A DNA stretch of 64,000 bases from NCBI GenBank assembly GCA_029964075.1, contig CM057140.1, positions 13,410,643 to 13,474,642 of the forward strand. The letters run 5' to 3'. Every line of letters begins with the position of its first letter. The first letter of the stretch is position 1. Made by a program: the position numbers and the translations under genes. Below the pieces are notes generated by a model. That model saw nothing but the letters and a program-made list of their open reading frames with translations, had not been told where the DNA came from and did not search any database. The stretch is from Patiria pectinifera (lineage: Eukaryota > Echinodermata > Asteroidea > Valvatida > Asterinidae). Positions 25,001 to 37,000 of the stretch are shown here, one piece after another.

Positions 25001-28000
25001 GCAACTGTCGGCCTGGTGTCCCATGATGCACCTGACCCAATTATCAGCTTTTTATCGTTGCCTGATAATCAAATTAGTGTCGTCCATTGGGGGGATTACA
25101 GGCGCACATTGGGCATGGAATATGCATTTTGTATTGAATTAGCTGATGTTGTGTATTTTTCAGCGGGAACGGAGCTTTGAAAATGTTGTTTCTCCCTTGA
25201 CCAATTACAAAAACATTGAAGGATGTTCGTTTTAATTTAGATATCTTGGTTCTGAGAAAAATAACTGCAAAGTTTTACATCTTGTAATCCATTTCTTGTG
25301 AAATTTGATACTGAAAGGAAATATATATTCATGCAATATGTATTCATGTTTATTCATGATAATGTTGGCATGATCAGTGAATCTGCGAATCTGCGCGATC
25401 GCTCGATTGTTAAAAGATGCACCTGTGCAATCTGTCGATCCTGTAGGATATCTCAGACTTTACTTCCCTTTTTCAAAACAATCCTCCAAAGCCGCGAATT
25501 AGAAAGAAAAGTTGATCGACTGATGGTGGTGCGATCAACTGATGGCGGCACGATCGACCAATGACGTCACGATCGACCGATAGCACAGCACAGTCGACCG
25601 ATCACGCAGATCCACCGATCTACACAACACTAATGTTAATGAAAATGGAAAATTGAACTGAACTTCCACAAAACTTTTAGATAATTTTTTTTCCACTTTA
25701 TAAATCAGAGTGATTGCTGAAAGAAAGCACTAATATCCTGTGAGCTTTCTTATTGATACAAATGGGGGAAACTTTACAGTTGAATAAAACTTTCTACTCA
25801 TTAAATTCCCCTACAGCACTTTTTTCATGTTCAGATATCTTCTATATGGAACATAACAAAAATAAACACCTTTATTAATTTTCCAAGTCTCCAGAAAAGC
25901 CTCTAAACAATGTTTCTTTCCTCCAAGCCCGCCCTTCCATTTTCCATTTTTTTTCTTGGCCGGGGGCGCAAAACGCTCTTCATGCCACCCCGCCATTTAG
26001 ATCCTCCGTAATGAAATTTTCCATCTTTCGTGGCTCCCACAAAGAAATGCTGCCTCGTCACTTTCATGCCCCACACGCACACGGCAAGTCTGCCCAATAA
26101 AGAACAGATCGCCGCAATCCGAACATGTTTTCCCCTCAATGGCGCACCAGACCGTCGCCAATTTCTTAACTTTTTTTCCCGGCCTCGGGGCACCCACGAT
26201 CATCTTCCCAGTTGTCTTCCCATATGCCAAAATGCCAACCTCTCATCCCCGAGATAAAAATAAAGACTTATTCTGCTCTCTACTTTAGTTGGCGCCAGAC
26301 AGATTTTTGTTTTCTTCCATAGTGGCTTTGATTTTATTGCAAAATTGTTTCTGTTATTCAAGTCAGTTATGTTTTGGAAGAGATCTTCTAGATGATCATT
26401 GAAACAAGATGCCCTGAAGAGCAAGTTTTAACAACATTAATTCTGAAGGAATTTTGTGTGGTAGAAATTCCAATATATGGATATTTGCTCTGCACTGTAT
26501 GTTTGTGCATTCAGGGAAAAATAGTAGCCTATTTTATTAAGGATAAGACTTATTTCTTACAGGTAGAGCTTGAGTATTTCAATTCATTTGAGTAATCTAT
26601 CCCATTTGATTATCCTTTGAATTGAGTTAAGTTATTTGAGTCAATGTCATAAGATAAGAGTTCTTTGGTGAGAATGAGTTACAGAGGTTGTCCTTTTAAG
26701 TTAGTTGAGTATTGAGTTAGAAGGTCTGATATTGAGTAATGAGCATCAGTGACTCACACAGTTCCAGTGAGTAACAGTAATTGAGTCTGAGTCTTGAGTC
26801 ACAGTAGTCCTTTTCATTGATTGAGTGTGAATAATGAGTTCAAGTGTTTGATTTTGGAGTAATGATTCACAGAAGTCCTTTTTAGTGAGTTACATTGAGT
26901 CTGAGTAACGAGTTACAGTGATGATTTTGAGTCTTGAGTCACAGTTTAGTCCTTTTCAGTGATTGGATCTGAGTAATGATGAGTTCAGGTGTTTGATTTT
27001 TGAGTAATGATTCCCAGTAGTCCTGTTGCAGTGCGTTACATTGACTGAGTCTGAGTCACAAGTAGTCCATTTCAGTGAGTAACATTGACTGAGTCTGAGT
27101 AACGAGTGGCAATGTTGATTTTGAGTCACGAGTCTCAGTAGTCCATTTTGGTGAGTTGCAGTGATTAAGTCTTATATGAGCTACAGTATTTAATGTTGAG
27201 TCACGAGTTTAAAACCTACATAGTGAGAGTAGAGCCTGAGTTTTCAATGAGTTGCAAATGATCAGTCTGTTACAAATGGTTATGTCACAAAACAGTCATA
27301 AACTTTTGACGTGGTGTTCAAATTACCACTACAATAATTCCACAGGTCATTCCTCTTGCTATATTTGGTCCCTGCACCCCATTTCCCCCCCCCCCCATGG
27401 TTAGGTTTAAGTGCATTCCATCACCCTACATATATTCATAAGAACACAGTGCTAAAATTAACCTACATATTCTCCTGGGTCCTGTAATTCGGTAACATAG
27501 ACCTGTCATCAAACAGCCACAGATTTTTTTCATCGGAAATTTTTCTTCCTGGAAAAAATGTTAAGGTGATCATTCTGCTTGGGTGTAAAAATTGTAATAA
27601 CTCATCCATCATCAAGCTCACAGCTCAGTGAAAATTGTAGCCTCGAAGGTAACACGTTGCCAAGGATTTTAGTTGATTTTTTTTTTATTGGTAGAGAAAA
27701 TTAAGAAGTTGGGACATGTAGCCTTGCTTCTGAAACCAGCAGGATTATGGCCAGACTGTTTCGTCTAACCTTGCCTATTACCAGCAGGAGACTTTAAGGA
27801 GACTGCTTTGCTGGTACTTGGAATTTTTCAGAATCGAAAAGTGACCATTAAAAATTGGTCGAACAACACTGTAATCCTGTGGGCAAGAGCACTAAAGTAT
27901 AAAGATGTAGACATGCTCATAAAAGTCTTTGAAACATTTAAAAACTTTTTTCCCAATCGTTACAATTTAGAATCCTGTCTTATCCTGGTTGCACAAAGTC

Positions 28001-31000
28001 AGTTTTGGAAGCTGTCATAGTTATTTGAACACATTGTAAAAATGCAATAAGTGAAAAATGTAGTTTGAAATGGAAAAAGTGAAACAGCTGTTATACTACT
28101 GTGTGTTCTATAGCCTAAGTTTTCATAAACAGTGCATTTTTTTTCTCTTTTTTTCAAATGGCTATATCGCATTTTGAAAATAAACAGAAGTAGTGCTGAA
28201 TCATGCTTGAATCTTCTTGAACCAGAAAAAAAAATCATCCGCACAAATTTCTCTGACTTTGTGAAGTTGGACAGCCAAGGGGCAAATTTCACGAAGCTGC
28301 TAATCTCCCAAAAAAATCATTGTTTGCAAACACAGGTTACCAGCCTAAATGCCATGCAATTGATACAGATCGTGACTGGTTCTCAGCAGATTTTCGCTTA
28401 GCACACAAATCTGCTTAATAATATGTTCTGCTAAGCTCTGAACACGGACAAAAAAAATGTCCTCTTGTCATATCCAATTTTTTTGTGTCGGGAAACTTTC
28501 AAATATTACAATATTTTCTGTGGTCTCCCAACCACAGAAAAGAAAACCTGTGATATTAATAGACAAGTCTGCCCTATTCCTAGGTCACCGGCCTGCCAAT
28601 TCCAAAGTCCCACGCTCTCTCTATCCGTAAAACTCCAGAGAAGGTTGCATCATGTGCGCAGCACTAGCGGCAACGTACAGCGAACGGTACATGTACGTGC
28701 CTGGGCCAGCAAGGCTGACTATATTTGGCAGTGTGCCCGGTTGCCCGCTGTGCGAAGCATACTTGGTGTTTAGTGTACCGAGCGGGGTTGAAGGTTTTTT
28801 TTCTCTCTTCTTCCAATCTTTTGATGAGATGTCTTCGTCTTCTTTATAGAGTCGTTTGGCCCGTCAAGTTGAGACAGGTTGAGATTGGGGGAATGTGAAG
28901 ATTGTTAGTGACTTGGGTGGCCTCGGGGGAAAATGTTGTTGTTTCTTCTGGCTGTTGCATTAAAATGAAGTTTTGGTTTTAATTCGTCATATTTTGGGAT
29001 GGGGGGAATGTGAAGATTGCCATTGACCTAGCTGGCCTCTAGAAAAAATTTGTTTCTCTTCGCTGTTACATTTAAGACCACTTTTTTATTATCAAAGTCA
29101 AAGTCATCATTTTTGGGATGGGGGAATGTGAAGATTGTTAGTGACTTGGCTGGCCTCAAGGTAAAATGTTGTTGTTTCCTCTAGCTGTTGCATTAAAAGG
29201 ACCATTTTGTTTGAAAGCCATTAATTTGGGGGATTGGGGGAATGTGAAGATTGCCAGTGACAAGGCTGGTCTCTGGGGAAAAAAGTGTTGTTTCTCTAAC
29301 TGTTACATTAAAAAAAGACCCTGGGGTGATGTGAAGATTGCTAACGACTTGGCTGGCCTCGGGAAAAAAAAGTTGTTTCTCTCTGGCTGTAACATTAAAA
29401 GGGGCATTTTGTTTGAATGTCATCAATTTTTTTCGTGTGAATTTTTTTGGCAGGTACATTTTCGTCGAATGTAAAAAAATTGTGGTGAAAAATTGTTTTG
29501 TGAATATCATTTTTTCCCATGCACTTGGAAAGTGGGTGTGAATTTTGTTTGATTGTTTGTTTTTTGATGCATGATTTTTTTTTATAAATAAAATATTCTT
29601 GAGGGGACAACAAGAACTTGATTGTCAATTTCAGTGTGTCTTTTAATTAAAGATACATCAACACAATCTGATGACACTAATGGAATTCTCAGATTTACAG
29701 AAAGTGTCGTTAAATTGATTTACTCAGGTCTCAATAACATAAGCAATGTGTTTTTCTGTTGTCAACACACACAAAAGTCAGAAATTATATTAGCAAATTT
29801 TATTAAATATAATAACAATATGGAAAGTCACAAAATATTCGGTAGCAAACAGCAGGTGAAAAAAATTGAATAATTTGTCTCTTTTTATTTACTTTTCAAA
29901 AAACAAATTAATTAAAAAAACAAAAAATCTCAAATGCGCTTCACAGACGAAGTTAACAACTTCTGTGCATGTCGCCAGATCTGTGTTTGTTAATACCAAT
30001 AGGCATGGAGCCAAAGATAAAAATAGGGTTTGCCAGCTGTAAATGTGTTTAGCGTCGGATTTAACATATGGCGAATGCGGGGTAATTAAATTTGACCAAG
30101 CGAATTAGAAGAGTGCATGACTGAGGGTTGACAAGCACGAAAAACTATGTCAAGGGTGTGTGCACTGTTAAAAACATCTTTAAGGTTTCCGGGAAATAGC
30201 CTTTGGTGTTTTTTTATTCCATCCCAGAAAAATGACTGACAATTAATATTATCATCTAGGCCTGGAAAATAACCTTGTTTTAACCATAAATTTTCCTCAA
30301 TCCTTCAAAGTCCTCCGTGTGGTTTTGAATTTTGGAGGATTGAGGCTGAATGGCAAAAGTTTGGTTTTGGAGGATGCATTGTATCATTCGTAGACTAAGA
30401 CTGTACCCATCATTGTTTATGTTCAGTCATGCATAATAATGAGCCCTGCATTATAACTATATTATCGATATCATCCGCACTGCTTCTGAATGCTATCAGC
30501 ACTGCCTCGGCCCATTAACAGTGATTGTTGGGGGTTGAAGGATTGAGGCAGCGGTTTCCCCTCCATAGATCAAAAATTCAAGAAATAAAGAATGATTTTG
30601 GAGAATTGAGGCTGAATCCGATTTTTCACATGGTGGCAATTGGAGGATATTGCAGGATTGGGGATGGTCCCTAGCCAAAATGGCCTGGGGGTTAGGGTTA
30701 ATTTGAATGTTGAAGCTATTAGGTCAGTTTAAGAATGTTGTCAGTTGTAGAATGTTGTCAGTTGTCAGTTTAAGAATGGATATCTTTATTAACTCGTGAC
30801 TGTTTGAGATTACTGTTGATAATGCACTTTTCAAAAGTAACCTTTCTCCTCCTAGTACTATTTCAAATTGCACATCGTCACCCAAAAGCTTTTGTAAACT
30901 ATTTTTAGTCCTACTTTTATTTTGTTCATGTGACAAAATTTTAGGTAAATCAGTTCTACTAACTTTTCCCCACCAAATTAAGTTAACGATCTATGGCTTT

Positions 31001-34000
31001 TGAAAGTTTAGTCTTGTCATTTTGAGAAACAAACATCAATTTATTTTTATTCACTTTGGTTAGCAACTCTTCATGACAGCATCAAATTTAAGCAAATTAA
31101 AAAAGTTCAGGAGGTTTCACTCCAAATGAATAACAGATATATGACATATTCCAACCATGACAAAGTCTCCTACGCAAACAAACATAAGGTCACAACGTTT
31201 ACATCTTCACCTTTTGAATCGTCTAGTATTTCCATCTGATATCAAAAGCTAACTACAGGAAGGATGTGGACGGGTTAAATAAGCTCATGAACTAATTCCA
31301 TCGAGAAGTTTAACCTTGGCCAAAAACTTTTAGGAAAAAAAATGTCGGCTTTGCGGTTAGGAAGTGGGGTCAGGTATGTGGGTTGGTAACAATTTCCTTT
31401 TGTGCTTCTGATAACAGACTTTATTTTGACGGACGTTCGTTGGTTTGGCAGTTCAGGTACTCAATGGCGTAACAGTCTTTTGGATTCCTGAGTCTTGTCT
31501 AAACAAGACTCAGTCAGCCTAGTCAGGCATGCAACTTTTCCTCGGATCAGCTGATTTCCTCTTTTTGTACTTCACATATGTGCCATTGAAAATAGAAAAA
31601 CACTGTACAAAGTCGTGGAAAAATTTGAATTTCCTCTTTTTTGTACGACTTCCCAGTTGCATGCCTGCTAGTGAAACTGGTCCAAAACCAATTGTGATCT
31701 GCTCCACAAAATAGGGTATTATGTCGCAAAAAAAAAAGTGAAATTGAGTTATAATATACATGGTTGGAAAGCCAACAAAGTAAGCTTTCATATGGTATAT
31801 AATATTTGGTATATCTCCCGTTCTGGAGATATGATGTATTTGCGTATCAATCACTTCCTTGGAGTTCGGATTACACAACTGACAAGGACGGAGAATACAG
31901 GCTTTGAAATAGCTGGCTCTGTTGTAGCCCTCTGGAACCCTAGCAAAGTCAATGTTAGGGCTAAGGTTAGACTTACGCGAGTCTAATTCACAAGCGACAG
32001 TCGGTCAAAGAGTCAGTCAGTCAGTCAAACAGATTCACAGAGGACTGTAAGTCGGCCCTCGGAGATCAGCAGTTCATTGAGTGGGCATAGTCATGTCTTT
32101 GCTGAAGTTCCAGAACTTGTATCATGTGAATAAGTTGGGGGAGGGCACACTGCAACTTTTTATCTCGTAGAAATTGACTTGGCATGTTAGTGTAACAGCT
32201 GGTCTGCATCAAATTAAAGTGGATCTGTAAAACATGGAAATGGCCAAACTCGAGATCATTAATATGGGGAATTGACAGCATTGAATTCCTTTCCAGAAGA
32301 ACAGATTGGATTTGATATCTAACAATCGGTTACACCTCTATGTTCCGACACCCCTATGTTCCGACTGCACATATTCCTATTCCTAACCCTAACCCTAACC
32401 CTAACCAGGAGTAACATAATCTAGGTTGTCGGAACATAGGGGTGTCGGAATATAGAACAGTCACCTGACAATCAGAGTTTTAATGTCAAACGTAACTCCT
32501 ACCTCTATCCAAAAGTCTTAAGCCAAAATTTAAGCCCAGTCTGACAGCACATCGGTCTTAATTGAGTTGAAATATTGTACTGAGCAGTCCATGCAACAAG
32601 ACAAATATCACGCGATATCAAAGTGCTTCTTCGTTACTCTTTTATTTCGTTTATTTACATTTTATGCAAAAATTGTAAATCAATCGTCGCGTAAATCCAT
32701 CAAGAGGTCGTGACCCACTGGTAACATTACGCACTGACCCAGCCATAAATACGTCACCGTTTCTCCGCGTTTCTATTTTTTTACCGCTCTGCTGAGTGAA
32801 CGATATGCCAGAGATAAATAAATTGCTGGGATTTTGTTCCTATTTTGAGAAAATGGTCCATTTGTCAATTGGCGTACCTAAAAGAAATATGAAAAGTTGT
32901 TGTTTTAAGAAAATGTGGGTCAGCATAAATGCAGTAGTTAAAGTTGCACTTTTCCTCTTTGAAGGGAACATGGAAATCAGTTGAATAAGTGTGCTTCATT
33001 TCTGGTGTTTCTTTAAATCATATTTCCCCTTTTCTTGCCATCTTTTAGCTTGTTGCTATATCTTCATTGTTGTTGGGCTCATTTCCACACAGTACTTTCA
33101 AAAAATATTCTCCAAATCTTCGGCCAAAAATTTAAACCTCAAATTTCCAATAATTTTCCGATGGTTAATTGATAATGGAAATGTTCACACTAAGAGTGCA
33201 GAAAATAGGACAAGAAAAAGTTAATGCTGCAGCTTTGTAGAATTAGAAAAGAAATGTTTGAAAAGTACTAAAATGTCACAAAGTAGCTTAGCGTTCATAA
33301 AAAACCCAAGGGACATTGTTAAATAGTAGTTAGGCCTACCAAATGGCCAGTACAGTATTTTGTCAGCCAATTTATAGATCTCTTACTGCCACACATCTCC
33401 CACCAACTGCAGTGGGCTTGTTTGAATGGCCCCCAGCCACCTTCTGTTGTGTCAACACGCTGTGTCCTCATCAAGGTCCAAGGTCAACTGTGTTGTTGTT
33501 TCTCAGGGTCATCCTCCCTGCCTGGAATGTAGGGTGACACCTCAAAAATGGGAACTGGATTTGGGTGTAGGCTATTTCGTTCTCTGTGGGACAGTTCTGC
33601 TAGGCAAGTACACGTGCTAAGCAGTAGCTGTACATGAAGGGGACCAGCTGAAGTAGTAGTGTACATCGCATGGAATTGAGCTGGTAACCTTATTTTAGTA
33701 AATAAATTTGATACTTAACAAAAATTATGTGCTTCACAGCTTCACTGCATTTAATGCCAGTGTCAACAAATTTAATAGGATATTGATATCAGACTAGGAT
33801 AATTCGCAAGTACTTCTTTGGGTTATGTTCAAGTTTTTAATCTGGGGAATAAAAAGAAATTTGTCCATTTGTGGGCAATTTTCGGATTGGCAAAAAAAAG
33901 TAGCTGAAAGGGAACCAAGAGGTTGACGACTTAAAGAAGAAATTTGAAAAAAAAAAAAAATTGGGGGGGGGGGAACTCATTCTTGGACGAGGGGACAAAT

Positions 34001-37000
34001 TACAGTAAAGTGGATTACCTATGGACACAACTCCAGGAACTCGACCTGCCTGCTGTGTCAGCAAACTGGCATTTTAAAGCTTTCAAATCATTGGCAACAG
34101 CCAATAATAGCACACTATAAAATCACAGTAAAGTGGCTTGCTAATGGACACGTGCCCCACTGACTCATAGCTGTGGGTCTTATCTTCAGGCTTTTAAATC
34201 AGCTTGAAGGGACATGCCTAAAAGTACATGCACTATCAAATTATTTCCTGAAATTAACACCAAATGAAAAAGTGCATTAAAAGGTTACATCTGTCGAGCA
34301 TATGCCCGAGGCACTGATATTTCCACCAAAAAAAAAGTATAAAAATAATATGAAATCTAGTCAATGTTCATTCACTGTAAATAATAGGATTTGCCGGGCC
34401 GTGTTTATTTTACATGTTGAGGGAAATATGCATACCTGGCAGCTTGGTATTTGTTTATTTAATGTCGCAACATCCTGGATTCGTACACGCAGTGTACTTT
34501 GAAATTTTTTGAGGGTTACATGTGGTACATGTAGGTACAGTTACGCTAGAATTGCTGACAATACCATTAATTATAATTTCCTGTTACCGAAAAATTGGAA
34601 ATTTGATAATATTTTTTTATTTAATCAAGAAACACCCTATTGTTTTTAACCCGGGGGGGGGGTGGGGGGTGAACATGAAATATATATTGTAACAAAATGG
34701 ATATTTATTTCTAGATATTCCATTTGAATGTGCACATTTTTTTCTTGTGTAAAAATTGCTATAACGTTTATGAGAGAGAAGTCCCAAAACATGTAATGAA
34801 ATAATTTTAAGAAGTGAAAAGAAAAAAATTCATTAGACAATTTAAATAAGAAGAAAAGGTCACTTAAAGAAATATGATAAAATGTAATGGCCGATATGTA
34901 AAGATAATTATGTTCAAATGAAACCAATCTAAAAATACCAAACTGATTACAAAGTTAAGAATATAACTGTGGTGTGGCCAAAGACTAGTGAGCATGTGTT
35001 TACCACAAGGGAGCGAGCTGCTATATTCTCATTTTGTCACATTTGGCCTTCATTTCCATTACCGAGAAAGTGTGAACACCAGATGTGCGCGCTAGTCCCC
35101 CAGGGCCCGGTAATATGGAACATACGCTCTGTGGAATTTCCAAGAGAATAATTACTTTTCACAGGTTCAATTTCGTCCAGAAGTTGCAAGTTCAAAATGT
35201 CAAACTGTCTCGGTTGGTGGTAATGTTTATTTTTAATATTGCAAAGATTGTTGGGAGGAAAATTAGTCCTGTGACCAATATTTTTGGGGTTGTTGGTCTA
35301 TTTGCCAATGGTGAATTTTTGCTCAACATAAATGAAAAATTCCAGTTAACTGCATTGGTTAATATTTATAAAAAAGAATGCTTATTGGTAGGTAAAAATA
35401 AATAGAAAAGTATGAGCAAAAAATGCTACTAACTGTAGCAGAAATTTTCATACTAACGGTTAGAATATTGCAAGGGTTGGCTTGTGCATATGCACGTATG
35501 AAGACATTCCTAAGTATTCTATGCTTACAGTCATCGTCATCAACATCTAGCGGTCGCAACCAAGATCCCATTCACAATGCCATCTTAGCCAGTTGTCTTT
35601 ATCCCTCATTAAATATGGAAGGTCCATCCTATGCTTACAGGGTTAGCATAGAATGTCAGCCTTAGCACTGCAGGCAGAGAAAAATGAATGTAAGCACAAA
35701 ATATTTTGGTTGGCAGAGCCATAAGATTGGGCTATCATTTGCATGATTACATTAGGTCGAAAGTGGATGGGCACACCTTTTTTTGTCAACTTCGCACCTT
35801 GCATAACTTGACACCATGCTTAACCTCCAAGCAGCTGGGCCCTAAACGACCTGTCTATCCAAGTCATCATCTTGGTTGTCATGGTGATAAGGTTTCCATA
35901 GCAACTGCCTCATCCCGATTATGAGACGGTCGGTCCTGGGCGATATTTCACATTTCTGCTAAGCTGATACAGTTTTCTGCTCAAGGAACCACCGTCTATT
36001 TCAGGAAGACCGTATGCAGTAAGCACAGCAAAGAACACACCAACTTCAAAGACAGATATTGCTTAAAATTGTGATGTAAAAAAGGAATCTGGCTGTCAGT
36101 CCACTTCTTGCCATCTGAGTTGCTCATGGAAAAAAAAAAATTGCTAAGTAAATTTCCTTGCTCGGCAGAAATCAGCAGGGGTTTCAAGCTGGGCACAGAT
36201 TCATGGTACATATCTTTTGTACAAAACAACCAGTCCATGACAGTTATTCACAATAGCGGGTACAATCGAGCATGAAAGTTCGTTTTCAGTCCCATTATTA
36301 TATCAAGTAAATCGAAGATAACTTGTTTGGGACTTGAGTTACAGAGCTCGTATCAGGAGCTTGCTGGTACGTAAACGATACTTACGGAATACTTGTGCCT
36401 TCTTTTTTTAAGACCACCTTGACTGTACAGTCTTTAAAAAGGGACAAGCCTGTGTTTACAGGAACAGAGTGCCTATCTTTCTTTCAAAGCAAGTCTGTTA
36501 CCTTCCCAGCATAAAATAATGCTGGCACCCACTTAACACCTGGGTTGAGAGGAGTAATTGAGGTAAAGCGCCTTACTCAAGGGCACAACATGCATGGCCA
36601 TGGCGGGGCTCGAACCCACAATCTCACGATCATGAGGCCTGTGCTCTACTGCTAGACCACACGGTTACCACATGCCGTCTTTAAGTTCCTGGATGGGCTG
36701 GATATCACCTGGCAAGTTGCTTTAATGTCTCCTTGTTTTCTCTGTCGTCTCTTCCTCAGTTGATCTTCTCCCAAGAGTACGTGCGCGCCATGGACGGTTC
36801 CTTCCACCCCGGCCATTTCTGCTGCAACCACTGCGACAAGTCGCTGAGTGGGATGAGCTACATCCTGCGAGAGAACAACCCCCACTGCATCCCCTGCTAC
36901 AACGACCTGTTTGCCAACACCTGCGCCGAGTGCCAGCAGAAGATTGGACACGATGCTAAGGTAGCTCTTGCTTTAGAATTACTCGCTATTTTGTAGTGTT

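Larger units (their letters stand above)
29426..35404 (+). other. Large-intron sequence without supported genes
   Basis: AT-rich. Holds two copies of a dispersed TCCTCAATCCTTCAAAGTCC / GGAGGATTGAGGCTGAAT family (30290-30370 and 30525-30710). It also holds an inverted-repeat fragment with CAGGCATGCAACT ends (31523-31671), the foldback element at 32328 and many homopolymer runs. A MEF2-consensus CTATTTTTAG lies at 30899-30908. No exon is supported. Confidence 0.5.

Noticed and set aside
29166..29510. Overlapping open frames of about 100 codons on both strands
   Set aside because: Produced by the 116-bp tandem repeat; no domain.
33947..33972. Poly-A followed by poly-G tracts, possibly structured (G-quadruplex)
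   Set aside because: Similar runs occur at 10657, 14680, 14875, 16096, 19378, 34653 and 43612. They are simple-sequence drift, and without conservation there is no basis for a function.
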